64,000 nt of DNA from Epinephelus fuscoguttatus (GCF_011397635.1 NC_064754.1:30794543-30858542); one strand, 5' to 3'; counted from the first letter of the stretch, positions 25,564-38,159 are shown. Numbers and translations are program-made. Notes: generated by a model not told the origin, from the letters alone.

Positions 25564-26140
25564 TTAAAGGGATAGTGCACCCAAAAATGAAAATTAAGCC
25601 ATTATCTACTCACCCATATGCCGAGGGAGGCTCAGGTGAAGTTTAAGAGTCCTCACATCCCTTGTGGAGATCCAAGGGGAGAGGAGGTAGCAACACAACT
25701 CCACCTAATAGAGGCTTATGGCGCCCCAGATTTAAACGTCCAAAAACACATAATTGAAACCACAAAATATCTCCATACTGCTCGTCCTTAGTGATCCAAG
25801 TGTCCTGAAGCCCCGACATAAAAAGTTGTTTGGAAAAATGTCATTTGAACTCTGTTTTTAGCCTCATTGTATCCTGTAGCTCTGACTGCCTCTCTGGGCA
25901 CCGCGCTCATGTGTGCATGCTTGCGTGAGACCATGAGACATGGGCTCCACGTTCATGTTTTTGGACGTTTTTATCTGGGGCTCCGTAAGCCTCCATTAGG
26001 TGGCGTTGTGTTGCTACCCACTCTCCCCTTGGACCTCCACAAGGGATGTGAGGACTCTAAAACTTCACCTGAGACTCCATTGTCATATGGGTGAGTAGAT
26101 AATGGCTGAATTTTCATATTTGGGTGCACTATCCCTTTAA
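25564..26140. mobile_element. Foldback MITE, Angel-like
   Basis: It starts TTAAAGGGATAGTGCACCCA and ends with the exact inverse of that sequence. About 190-base arms pair almost throughout (for example CAGGTGAAGTTTAAGAGTCC against the inverted right arm), around a unique-looking centre of about 190 bases. The AAAGGGATAGT.CACCCAAA end is one I associate with the Angel family of fish inverted-repeat elements. It has no coding capacity. Confidence 0.7.
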
Positions 26141-27714
26141 GGACAGCTCCACACAGTGGAGAAATAAAACACATGTGGATGGATAGCCTTTGATGTTACC
26201 TCTAACCCCACAAATATAATGCGCTCTTTGGCATTGGAAGTCCTCAGTTACTGCTGTAGGTAGTAAGCTAGTACGCTGAACATGCCAACCACTGCACAAG
26301 TTAGAGCAGATAGACTAATCAGATTAGCAAACAGTCAATTAAATGAGATAGATGTCTCACATTTTAGATTCATACATATGTTTCTTATCATAATTAATTT
26401 GTGTTTATTTGAATTATCCTGAGTCAATGTTCTGTTTCTTGACAATAGTTTATCTGTCACATACAGTGCTGCTGATGTTGTTGTCCTTTATTTGTTTACA
26501 ATCACATTTTGTAATCATACAATTCAATAAAGCTAATTTGAATTAGATTTAAGCAACATATGTAAAAAAAAAAAAAAAAAAGGTAGCAGCATTAAAGGAC
26601 TTACAGTGAAAGAAACTGTTGCAAGTGAAGATATTTCTCAATGAAGTGATTTGGTAAACTGTGTAGTTTAACTGACATAAACGGCTGATGGGTCATGTTT
26701 TTCTGCCTCTACAGTGAAGCTGTGTGAACTTTGCGTTGCAGCTGTCGCGTGATGGGAAGTTCACATTGCAGGAAATCTGAGCCCTTTTCACTCCCCAATG
26801 ACTACATTGCACGTGCGGTGACACTTGTCATCTCGGTCTTTGTTATTGCGATCACTGCACACAAAACACACACCTACAGCCAAACACTTCTGAACAAATG
26901 CTTCTGTCTGTGACTGCACGTGGGGAGGATTCACATATGTTCTCGTTGTTCTGTGTGTTTCTCTGACACACAGACACACACACAGATACACACACACGCA
27001 CATGGGGTGATGGGCCTGCATCTAAGCACTACTGAAACGTGATGCGGTCTCCACACTCGGCCATGTCCTTCGCTGGAAAAATTGTTACTCAGGTGAGGTC
27101 GCTCACAATCACAAGTCCCCCAGTTCTACAAACCAAATGCATTGCTCTGCATTTTGTTATTCACACACTGTGGATGCCGTCTAGTTTTACTGACTGTTAC
27201 AGATTTCTGTTTAGTTTTTGTGGCAGTCTACATCTCTTTAACGCTAATAGTCCATTTTCACTGATGCTCTGATGTGTTTGGTTTTGTTGAGAGCTTGGAC
27301 TGGGTTGGACACACAAAAACACGGTGTAAAGTTGGGAACTGATGCTGATGCAGCCCACTGAGACTCGCATATTGGGATATGCATAAACATGAGTTGTCTC
27401 CTCATCTGGGAGGAGGCCTGTATGTATGTATGTATGTATGATTTCATATCTCCTGATGCACACGAATGATATAGGACCAGAACATCTACTGTTGTCATCA
27501 CATCATTTCCGGATGTTCTATGACTGCAAACATGAGGTGGGAATGTGAGTTTGTCTACACCTAGTGTACGGAAAGTTGTGCTTGTCAACAGTCCAATCAA
27601 TCTCTAGTTCACAGTAGCTGGGGAGATATCATGCCACAGAGATAAAGATGGAGGGAGGCAGGCGGCTTGTCACGCAAGTAGATGACAGGGAAACGAAATG
27701 ATAGCGACGGAACA

Positions 27715-27715
<1 letters not shown>
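26141..27715. other. Intergenic stretch
   Basis: No gene is recognised. An A-run lies at 26,564-26,581 and short CA-rich tracts at 26,968-26,998. Confidence 0.5.

Positions 27716-27769
<54 letters not shown>
27716..27769. repeat. (AC)n microsatellite
   Basis: About 27 uninterrupted AC units, 80 bases before the ISRE-like site of the relict GIMAP copy. Confidence 0.95.
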
Positions 27770-27771
<2 letters not shown>

Positions 27772-27850
27772 CTCTCTATAATTAACCTCTTCTGGTTTGG
27801 CCTGTTCAGTGAATGTTTGCCATCATTACTCTGGAAGTACTATTTTCCAA

Positions 27851-28760
27851 GGAAATGAAACTAAATTACAAATGCTAAAGTGAAACCTGAAGCTAAAATA
27901 GTTCATCATCATTGTTATTTGACAGTTGGGTGTGTTCTGAATGTTGTGCTACAAAAGGCTCTCTCACCCACAAACATATCAGAAAGCTGAGGAAACACCT
28001 GCAGGTTATACACATATATCACCTATATAATGTATTTATTTATTATTATTATTTCATGATTTCCATCCTAATTGTAATGTTTAATTGTGTTTTGATTGTT
28101 TGCTGCCAATATTCCATTTGCATTCAAAGTTAAACTTTTCGGTTCCTAATAATTTTTTAATTTCACTATTTTTTCTTTTAAGAGAGATTACAGTCACAGA
28201 GATGTCACAAAGACAAGTTTGGATCTCAGGCTGCACCCTGCTTGTGCTGGTCACACTATGCAGTCAAATCCTTGGTGCTCACAGCCAAAAGCAAAACAAA
28301 GGTACAGTACATATTATTCACACATGACGTACAGATGGAGACTTTGCATCACCTTGGTACATAAATTTTTGGATAGATGAGCCATGGAAGGGCACAATAG
28401 GTCAGACAGGGGAGCAGAGTGAATGAGTGAGTGCCCCTGGTTCACTGATACATGTTGCCATGTTTCATAATGCTCACTAGAGGACCAACAGAGTTATTTT
28501 CTGGAGCCAGTCAATGAAAGTTTAAGTTGATCAAGTGAGATAATGACTAATTCTAATCAGTGACCCCATTGTTCTTTCAGTGGTTCTCAGAGAATGTAGT
28601 GGAGGACGACTGCAGAGGAAAACACTACACCAATAAGATGTGCTGTAGATACCAGGAGAAGTTTGAAGAGAAGGAGACAAGGAAGGAGGAGGTGGAAGAG
28701 GGAAAGGAAAAAGAAACTTTAACACAGAAGCTGTTCCAGTGGTGGCCTGACAAATCGAGT
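27851..28760 (+). pseudogene. Relict GIMAP copy: promoter, signal exon and tail only
   Basis: This is a decayed duplicate of the GIMAP gene starting at 31,967. In order it shows an ISRE-like GGAAATGAAACT (27851-27862), a decayed TATA (TACAAAAG, 27950-27957; the intact copy has TATAAAAG), a homologous 5'UTR exon ending CCTGCAG|GTTAT, and a signal-type exon with ATG 28202-28204. That exon encodes MSQRQVWISGCTLLVLVTLC and more, up to the donor AAAG|GTACAG after 28301. The AIG1 GTPase core is missing. About 28,615-28,720 retains only the tail region (GKHYTNKM..., then KEEVEEGKEKE), and the frame from the acceptor near 28580 does not read into it. It might still express a short secreted peptide, but more likely it is dead. 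Confidence 0.65.
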
Positions 28761-28769
28761 ATCATGTCT

Positions 28770-31700
28770 TTTGTCCATAGTGCATCGGCATATATTTCTT
28801 CAAGGGCACAGTCATATCTTCCCTTTAAATATCCTGGAAGAAGTCAAAATTATTGTGATTGCGTTAAAGAAAGATGTAATACAAAATGGATCTCTGCAAG
28901 GACAGTCTTTGTTTCATGCAATTTCCCATCTCATTCTGTCCTCATTCCCTGTCCTCCCTCTGCTGTATTTCCATCCCTATACCGATGTGGTTAAAAGCAA
29001 GTGCTTGAAAAAAATGTAATTAAATGCCCTGCAGCAGACGCATGTTTGAAAAAGCAGACCTCTAATGATTTTTATTCTTCAAGATTTAGTTTCTGCGTAA
29101 AATTGATTGTGGTCTCATAATATAATTGAATAAAGTGCAATAAGTTCAGTTCAAGTGTCTTGGTATTCACTGTCTGTTTATTATTTAATACATCAGCTCT
29201 GACAGCTCTTTGTGTTTTTACAGATTAAACAGATGCAGCTGTAATTTTACAGTAGGAAATGTAATATACATTAAACTTCTAAACATACAAATTTGCTTTT
29301 CAATGCATTATGGGGATGTAGCTGTTGTTTAAAAATCTCAACAATTTTTTTTTTAAAAAAATATAAGAGCCCTCTATGTCTTTTTATTCTATTAAGATAA
29401 AGGGGAAAATCTTCATATTAAAACATTTTTAAAAAAAAAAAAAAAAAAAAAAAAAGGCATTTTCATGTTTGTGTCCATTGGAACTTTAACAAATAATTTA
29501 AAACTGTCACCTGTAGTTTAGTATAATCAAGTTGCTGTACCAGGTATGGTCTAACATCAGTCAGAGGTTATATACTTCAGTGTAAGGGAGAGTTTCCACA
29601 GCTGAAATTCCTTTCTTTATTTATAAGCGTTAAAATCTTTCATCAAATCTGTAATGACTAAAAAGTTTGATTAAGACAGAGGGTTGCTGTACTGATGATA
29701 TGACAAACACAACAGGTCAGTTAATACAAACCATGAATTTAATGCAGCGGCACAAGTCCTGCACCTGAGAGAGGACATGAGAACAGTTTGTTAGTAATGT
29801 GGGCATGCAGGTGAGACTTGTGACTAAATAGTTCAAATAAACAAAAGAAAGTTTGTGCTCCAGAGAAAGGATCAGCACTCAGTGAATAACCTCCTAAGCC
29901 CTATGATAAGCTATTATGGCAAGGCTTAACTATACAGACCAGTGAGCAGTGATAACTAACATGTCTTTGGGGTCATCAGGTGGGAACCTCCTTTCACCAG
30001 TGTTTTGTCTAGTTGGTCCCACGACACCTCCAGGAGGCTAGACAGTGATCTCTGGCATACCAGAGACACGCCCCTAATGCCAGGTCTCACTGCTCCCCTC
30101 ACCGACCCAACAACCTCCTTTACCTTACCTTACACATGGCTTTCTCAGCCCAAACAGCACCGCCACCTTCAACAAACTGACCTCGGATAGTTCCCTGAGA
30201 CTAAATAAGTAAATGTATTGTATATGTCTGCGCTAATCAAAAGTGCAACTAGCATGTAAATGAAAATACACAGTGTATAATGTTATTTCATCTGTAAATT
30301 CTTTCCTTGGCAGTTACTATATACTATATAATACACTGGCTAAACTGAAAAATCAGACAGCTGATTGTTATATGTTTTAGGATAGAGGCACATTCATGTG
30401 TTCCGAATGGGGATCCTTGAACCAGCAAACATTATTTCCTTATATTACCTTTAACGGAGTGAATGTACAATGCTTTCATGTGACATTCATCTGAATCATC
30501 AGGGCTGCCCTTCAGCTGCGGTTTAGCTGAACCTGGGCTTGTTTTGACACTGCAATCAGGTCCAAGTGCGTTTCAACCCCAGCACCTGAACCCACTAAGC
30601 TAGTCAGATGTTGTACTTGGAAAAAATAATTAAAAAGCTATAATGATAGGTGAATTAATGAAATTGATTTTGATACTGTGAATAGTGTGATCAAAATAAA
30701 GAGAATGTGCTGTTTGCAATATTTAAAAAAAAAATGGTAGGATGAAATGTACTTTAATTAAGTTGTGACTTTGAGCCAGTCTACCCATATGTTTCTTTAT
30801 AAAGTTCTTAGGTTTTGGAAACCACAGCTTAAATATAATTTTTTTCCTTATGATCTGAAACAGTCTGGAAATGGGAATAGTTGCCGGGCAGAACTGCAGA
30901 AAGTTACTGAGTCCAGGGGACTCAATAAAAACATGGGGTTTCACCCAGATTGTCATGGTTTTGCAGGACATAAGAGTGCAGACTTTGGCAAGCTCCATGA
31001 CCGCCTCAACCCGCGCTCTGAGTGCACGTTCACACTTTGTACGATAACCCATCTGCAGCTCTGTAGGAATGCAGAGCAAAAATCCTGAATTATTTTGATT
31101 TGATGAAAATACTATACACTCCTACATAGTATGACTAATTTTTTTTTGTGGTTGAACATAATTTAGTCAATCTTTACATCAATATATTTTAGCACTAGTT
31201 AGTTATACACATTTTCCAGTATGGTTAGTTTGGTTAGTTATAGCACTCAGGTAAGTTATTTAAAGGTATGCAGGAAACCTAATCACAGCAGTAGCCATGC
31301 CAGCAAAGACCAAAAATCAAGTCCATGTTCCACACTCAACTTCTTGACCGTTTTGTAGTGCACCATCCGGGTACTCATAGTGCACTGCATTTTTCCATAC
31401 TTCTCAGTGTGTGAACACACTTATGCACTCAAAATATTTAGTGTAAGTACAGAAGTATACGTTCTGAAAAGTCTGGCACACTGTTGTCCATAAAAACGGC
31501 TAATTGACGCTTTTGCACAGATCAAGCAAACAAATTATAACCTGTTAATCAGCGGGCTTTAAATGTGCTGGGAGCCAGGCTGCTGCCCCCTTGTCTTCAT
31601 GCCAAGCTACTGCTGACCAAAAATAGTAACTCCAAAAATAATCATTTTTTCCCATAAATATCTGGATTAAAACCAACAACTTGTCACCCCTTGCATGACA

Positions 31701-31950
31701 AAATGTTTCCATTGCTTTATGTTGAATTTCACATAAAACGTTGAGCTGTTTGGGCAGAGTTCCTACATGCAAATGGTAGGCCTACATTTCACAAATCTTT
31801 GAGATGAATGAGTGACAAAAGAGCCCAGAAAAGCCCTGCTTTGACTTTCAATTATTTTATTAACTTGTGCTTCTTATTCTTGTAATCTTAAACAGTTCAG
31901 TTCCTCCTGCCACCAGTGGATGGCTCCCTCCTCTTCAACTGCAGTGGTGA
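28770..31950. other. Intergenic stretch
   Basis: No gene is confidently recognised. It contains a long A-run (29,430-29,455). The - strand open stretch 30723-31079 (119 codons) looks protein-like in composition, but I cannot assign it a family, and no splice partner is evident. Confidence 0.4.
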
Positions 31951-31966
31951 AACTTTCTATTTCCAG

Positions 31967-32132
31967 GAAAATGAAACTAGATCCCATGATGTTCAAGTGA
32001 TGCCTGAATCTGATGCATAACCAGCTCAGCATTGTCTTATCTGACAGTTGGGCGTGCTCTGATGGTTGTTCTATAAAAGAATGCCTCCAACTGCAAACAT
32101 ATCAGGCAGCTGAGGAAACACTTATTGTACAG
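31967..32132 (+). promoter_or_regulatory. ISRE, TATA box and 5'UTR exon of the signal-exon GIMAP gene
   Basis: GAAAATGAAACT (31967-31978) is a full match to the interferon-stimulated response element GAAANNGAAACT, which binds ISGF3/IRFs. TATAAAAG follows at 32072-32079, and a noncoding exon ends TGTACAG|GTACGT at 32132. The same order is seen in the relict copy at 27,851-28,006. The gene is therefore likely to be interferon-inducible. Confidence 0.7.
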
Positions 32133-32644
32133 GTACGTGAAAAATATCTGCTTTAATGTAAGAAGAGAGCTTTGTTTACATGGTTGGATTACACAGCCAG
32201 ACAATTAAGAGAACCATTAATTCAATCATGTCTGTCTTAATTAAAATGCTAACCTGCCACATGCTTTGATAGATAGTTTTGTTGTTTGTTTAGCTGTCTT
32301 TTCTCATGTATAACCACCTCCACTGAACATTGTGTGATTGTATATATTTATTTCAGTCTAAGTTCTAGTTTTATTGTAAACCTTGATGCATATACTTCCA
32401 TATTATGATGCACTTAGTTACTTTAACCGGAATTAGCCTTGATTATGGGTGGGATGATGTGAGGGAGGGGAAAAGGGGAAAAAATAAGGGAGAGACACCA
32501 TATCTGTAACTGTAGCTGTTGGCCTATTCCTGTGCTGGTCTCTAATGTAACAAACATTTGATTGCCACCTGCTGTAATAGATGTTCTTTAATCTTTTTTT
32601 CTTATTTTCTTAGGTTTCTGACAGAGATTACTCTGCTCTTAGAG

Positions 32645-35600
32645 ATGTTGGAGGGAAAAGCTTGGATCCCAGGTTTCATCCTGCTTGTGCTGCTCACATT
32701 ATGTGGTGAAACTGCTCGCTGCCAAAATCAACACAAAGGTATGTGATGTAACAGCAAACAAGGTCACTGTCACTACAGGTTTGTCATGAACTATTAAAAC
32801 AGTGGCTAAAGCACATCAGCTGCCAAGCTAGCCTTGTACATGTGTGATTTAACCCCTGTATGATGTTCAGGTCTGCGGGATGAGAAAAATGATACGATTA
32901 ATTATTTTTTCAAACTCAGACTCATTGGCCTTGGCTCTTTTTCTGTGAAGAACATATATCAGAACATATTTTCTATGACCACACACTATCCCCTCCCTAT
33001 CATTTATATTACATACAGGATGTTTGGGTCTGCTGGACCTGGGGCAAATAATAGTGTGCAAATTGTAGGCCCTGTGTACCTTTACTCTGTCCTCCTCCTG
33101 TCTGGGCCTGCTGTTAGTGTGTGTGCTTTGTGTTGCCCCTGCCTTTCCCACACAAGGCTGCAACATTGTTGAAAATTCAAGCACCAACACCTTTCTCCTC
33201 TCTCACAGTCCTTTTACCCTCTGTCTTGCGGGAACCAATCTTTATTTTCTCATACTCTATCCCAGCTGCAAACTGGGGTCAGGACACAATACATATAGCT
33301 TTGCCAGTGTGGTTCCTTATCACAACTGGTCAAGATGGCCAAAACATTCTCTGCTCAGAAGGCCTTGCAATTGATTTTGGAAGAGAGAGACAGCTTTGGT
33401 AATGATGTAGAGGTAGACTTACATGGCTACTGTCTGTGTTCAGCTTGTGTTGTGTAAACTCACCTGAATGGGTTCAATTTCTAATGAAGTTCAAAAAAAA
33501 TAAAAATCAACACATCAATCAATAGTTATGAAAAACCTTGCTTCATTTGTAAATTTGGTGATTTTTTTCCCACTCATATCTTGATTATAATTGATTTTCT
33601 TTTTTTATTACGTTTTATTAAAAAACAAGTAGCACGTGTGATCTGACAAAGGTGAAGGGCAAATATTAACCATAAATGCTGTTTATATTGCTTGTAATTG
33701 AGATGAAGTAAACATCCATTGAGTATTTTCACATTAAAATTGTTTGATTGTGTTGAATTAAAAACCTAAAAATGCAGCGGGTCCACCAGACCCACAAACA
33801 CTGGCTGAACAACAAAAATACCGTCATTCCGTCGCATATCTCTTAAACCGTTCGCCGGACTGACCTAATTTTTGGTACATACCTTCCTCAGGGCATGTGG
33901 GTGTGCCTTTTTTGACTTTTAAATTGTTGGAATGAGAAATGAGAAACGCGCAAATAAAAGAAGCAAAAAGTGCAAATCATTGGACACTGCCTGCGGTGGC
34001 CACACCCCCTGACAGTTGTAAACATTGCAACAAATAAGCTGAATGACTATGACAGTGTAAAGTAGATATGTGACACATATGTGGGACACACAGTGGGAGA
34101 GCACTGGTCACGCATCACGGTGTGTAAGTTTATACCGTCCTATGTGGGAGAGACAGACCTAGCTTTTCTTTTACAGATCTTCACGAAATATATAGTCATG
34201 ACGGGCACTGCACTAGTTAAACAAATGAACAAGTCTCCGTCAAATCCAAATCTAGAGTGCAAAAAATCCAATTTTTGATGTCATCAAGTATAAAGTCTGG
34301 AGCTGCTCCATAGACAATGAATGATAGAAGATGTTCTAGACAACACGGAGAACACACAGGACAATGTTCTGAGTATATGGATATAATTTCTGTTTTGCAA
34401 CTGAGAATAAAGCTCATTTGGGTATAAAAAACAAAACAAACACTCTGTGGGACAAAGTCAGTCTCCCACAAATACTACAAAATTTGGTTTCGATCCGATA
34501 TCAAATCACACAGGGCCAGAATTACTGATATTGATACCAATACCATCCTGTTTATTGTTAAAAGTGGCTTTTTTGATGTGGGGGAAAAGCAGTGTGTCAT
34601 GATTGATGAGGTGAATAATCAGTCTGCTTAAGTAACATTAGGTGATGACCTGTTGACCTTTCGCTAAGCCCCATCTTTTGTGATGGTCTGTCAAACTGTC
34701 AGAGTAAGCATGGAGCCCACACTGTCACTAACTGCACTCCCTGAAGAAATATTATCATATTTTTGTAAAACTGAAAGAGTGATTCCAGAGAGAAGCAGAC
34801 AGAGGGGTCTACAGTCTGCGTTTGAAGGATATATCCAGGATGTCAAACTGACTCAGCAGCAACAACAGGTTAAAAAGACAAAGATAGTTAGAAGCTAAAG
34901 CCTATATATAACTATAGGCTACAGATCACAGTTTAAAGTGAACCACCACATCACTGCTGATCGCCACAGAAGACAATGAATATAAAGGGAAACTTTGCTG
35001 ATATTGAACCAGCTGTGTGGCATCACAGTGTGCGCAGATGAACAGTGTTTGGCTTCCCCCCGTGCCGCTGCCAGCACCCGGACCTCCACTGCTGGATGGG
35101 CAGGGATCTCTGGGGGAAGTCAAACAACATTCATCTGCACACACTGCGATGACACACAGCTGGTTGAATATCAGCAATTTCCTGCTTCCCTTCACTGGTT
35201 CCTGTACAGCAGGATCGGTCTTTGTTTCAGTACAAAGCATGTGTATACATTCAGTAGGCTATATCTTCAGTAGCTAGCTAGCTAACTGTACACTTTCCAT
35301 GGTTTGATTTTGGCTTTTGAAGAAATGTACATCTTTTTCCAACCTCTCCAGGTAACGAGTATCATTAATACACGACGTGCCCCAGGCACAACATTTAGCT
35401 CCAAATCCACAAAACCAGCCTGAAAATGAGGGAAATCTGAAACGATTGCCTTAGAGTCAATGGAGCACAGCTGTGTTGTTGTCAGACCCTGGTCTGAGCC
35501 GGCCCGATGCTCCATGATTGGCCAGTCTGCATCCAGGGCAGGACATAATGACAGTTTGAAAATGTAACATTAACCAATACTGAAGATTTGACTTGACTAA

Positions 35601-38059
35601 AATTTGAATTTTGCTAGGCTACTTTAAACCTGTTTATTCCTTGTCTGAGCCTCTCTGAACAGACTGTCAGTGAACTCTGTCTGTGTCAGGTCTGGATGCT
35701 GAGGCATTTCCTTCCTTCCTTCTTTTCAGTTGCAGCTCCAAGGTGTCTTTCTCATGATTTTTCCTCTTTAGCTCATCACTGCTATGATAAAGCTAGTCAG
35801 GCTCAGACATACTATCCACACTGAATATCAGCGGACAGCTATGGTCAGGCAGATGTGCATGTGGTTCTTTCATAGTACAGTTGAGGGTCCCAGCTCCCAG
35901 CAGTAAACGGAACGGATGGGAGGTGGCCTTACCGTCCTCTTACTGCCGACATCTGGTGAAAGTGAAACTAAGAAGACGCTGCTGGAACTAAGTTGTATAA
36001 GTACAGACTACACAAAAGCAGGGGAGAAGCAAAGAGCACACACACTAGATGTGTTCATGACAAGGGAGCATTGTTTGCACAGACAGTTTTACTTGTGAAA
36101 TACAAATATGTATGATTAAGAAGAGACAAACAATGCCTTTTTTGATATTGATCCTGTTGAGGGACTTAGTATCAAGAGTATCAATATTTTACGATTGATC
36201 CACCAACTCCTAACCAGACTTTCTACTGGATGACATCACAAGTTTGAGACTTACTTCTCTGGTTTCTGGCTTTGAGGGAGTAGCTCATGTTCACAAATAC
36301 TGATTGAACTTTCCTAGACCATGGATATTAGAATTCTTAATTTAGTTGGGGTTTCTCTTTAATGTCTAACACTCTAAACTTAAAACCTCTAAGTAATGTG
36401 AGCTAGCTAACTTTGTAAGCCTATGCTTGCCAGCTAAAACGCCTTAGAGACTGTAACCATAATTTCTAGAGTGACGCTACAGCAGATAAGTATGTTCATG
36501 ATTAACACTGGCTGGTGTTGCATTTATGATTTAAGTTACCTTCAGCCAGGCTGATGCTCTATGTGTACTCAGTATTTTAACAGTTAGCACAAAGCTAGCA
36601 AATATTTCGGGGCTCCTAATGACCATGAATGGGAATGTTGTATAGGCTAAATAGAGTCACATCATGGATCCAACCACACATTTAATATTTTTTAAAATCA
36701 AAGCAGTCATGTAGTGTAAATTTATCAAAAATTCTTGACAAATGACTGGATATGATTTAACAATTAAACACACACATCTCATACACAGTGTTGGAAGGGT
36801 GAGCCTACTTTTGAAATGTAGCCTCATAGGTTACAGTGTTAACTGTTAAAAATGTTTTAAGTAATGTAAATATTTTAATTACTTCATCAGAGGGATGTAA
36901 CTTATTACATTAGATTCCTCTTTGATTACAAAAGTTGTTTTAAACTGGGCAGTAAAGCTGAAAAATCCTTAAACTTAAGTGAAGAAATATTGAACGCAGA
37001 GTTGCACCAATAACTTTGCTGACCTACTTTGTCTAAAAATGGAATGGATGTTATATTCTACTGTAAGCTTTTTACCAAAAGAAAATATTTGGGTGTAACC
37101 CCTTTGTAATTACCAACATTTTGATTAATAAATAATTTAATTACATATTTTTCTTCATAACTGTATTTATTTTGTTATTTAATTACGCAACTCTGTTACA
37201 TCTCCAACACTGCTCCTGAAATCAACTATTTTAATTACTGAAACTAATGTTTTATGAACTGTTGACAGGTTCGACACATCTGACAGACCTGAGACTCATT
37301 CTGGTTGGAAAAACGGGATCAGGAAAGAGTGCTTCTGGAAACACCATCCTGGGGAGAGAAGATGCCTTTAAAGAGGAAGTCTCACCTGAGTCTGTGACTA
37401 AAGACTGTCACAGAGAAGAGCTAAGCGATCATGACAGGAACATCGTTGTCATTGACAGCCCAGGACTGTTTGACACAAACAAAACACAAAAAGAAGTCAA
37501 ACTGAAAATTGAGGAGTGTGTTAAGCAGTCAGTTCCTGGACCTCACGCTTTTCTGTTAGTGATCAGTCTGAAGTCAAGATTCACTGATGAGGAGAAGGCA
37601 GCTGTGAAGTGGATCCAGGATAATTATGGCAAAGATTCTTCCATGTATACCATAGTCCTGTTTACACATGCGGACTTGCTAGAGGGTAAATCTGTGGATG
37701 ACTATTTGGCAGAGAGCAAACATCTACAAAGACTGATAAACGAGTGTGGAGGACGATACCATTCACTCATCAATGACCAGAGAGAAAGCAGAAACCAGGT
37801 CAGAGAACTTCTAGGTAAGATAGAGAGAATGGTGAAGTCCAATGGAGGAAAACACTACACCAATGAGATGTACCAGGAAGCTCAGAGGAAACTTGAGGAG
37901 GAGAGGAGAAAGATGGAGGAGGAGGAGAGAGAGCGAAGAAAGCGGGAAGAGGGGCAAAATTATGCCTGGTTTAAAAAGATAGCTGCCGCCGCTGGAATTA
38001 TTGGAACAGCAGTGTTTTACTGTAATAGGTGGACTACTTGGACTAACTCAAGGTTATAA
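32645..38059 (+). CDS. GIMAP/AIG1 GTPase with N-terminal signal-type exon
   Basis: An AIG1-family GTPase of the septin-related GIMAP type, linked to lymphocyte survival and host defence. Coding exon 1 is 32645-32738. It lies in an exon starting at 32614 after TTTTCTTAG, has donor AAAG|GTATGT, and encodes 31 residues ([20 protein letters not shown] then [11 protein letters not shown]), a classic signal peptide or anchor. Coding exon 2 is 37269-38059 (acceptor GACAG); phase 1 to phase 1 joins as K-G-S-T-H in frame. The total is 294 aa. Motifs: G1 GKTGSGKS 45-52; G3 DSPGLFDT 94-101; AIG1 box [11 protein letters not shown] 121-131; G4 position THAD 164-167 (no canonical NKxD/TKxD lysine); [10 protein letters not shown]; acidic/basic coiled coil about 234-262; short hydrophobic run [12 protein letters not shown] about 270-281. 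A 4.5-kb intron separates the two exons. A cytosolic form starting inside exon 2 cannot be excluded, since the pre-acceptor sequence is also open. Confidence 0.8.
33770..34480. other. Intron stretch, unassigned repeat-like sequence
   Basis: Within the 4.5-kb GIMAP intron. CGTCGCATATCTCTTAAACC and neighbouring sequence look like a dispersed repeat, but no second copy in this window or family name could be assigned. Confidence 0.3.
34988..35186. mobile_element. Short foldback element
   Basis: The left arm GAAACTTTGCTGATATTGAA is mirrored by the right arm (TTGAATATCAGCAATTTCC). Pairing continues through CCAGCTGTGTG and GCAGATGAA to a GC-rich loop at about 35,060-35,110. As a result both strands read nearly the same. 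It is non-coding and intronic. Confidence 0.7.
35958..35969 (+). promoter_or_regulatory. Perfect ISRE motif inside the GIMAP intron
   Basis: GAAAGTGAAACT, an exact GAAANNGAAACT match, 1.3 kb upstream of the GTPase exon at 37269. It may be an intronic enhancer, or a promoter of a shorter transcript lacking the signal exon. Confidence 0.5.
36786..37212. mobile_element. hAT-type MITE with CAGTGTTGG ends
   Basis: The left end CAGTGTTGGAAGG and the inverted right end (TCTCCAACACTG) bracket AT-rich sequence with ATGTAACTTATTACATTA-type internal symmetry. This is typical of abundant fish hAT-derived MITEs. The 8-bp flanks (CTCATACA and CTCCTGAA) agree only partly, so the copy is old. It ends about 55 bases before the GTPase exon acceptor. 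Confidence 0.6.
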
Positions 38060-38103
38060 TTGCACAATAGATATGTTCATGTAGTTGTGGGACCTGTGAC
38101 AAA

Positions 38104-38109
38104 AATAAA
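38104..38109 (+). terminator. Poly(A) signal of the signal-exon GIMAP gene
   Basis: AATAAA about 45 bases after the stop codon (position approximate to one or two bases). Confidence 0.5.
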
Positions 38110-38159
38110 TATGGAGGAGGCATTAGAAAATGGCTAAGCCTATGAAACCCGTTAACTAA

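Noticed and set aside
30723-31079. 118-residue minus-strand frame as a gene
   Set aside because: The composition is plausible, but no family, start context or splice partner could be recognised. A protein search would decide.
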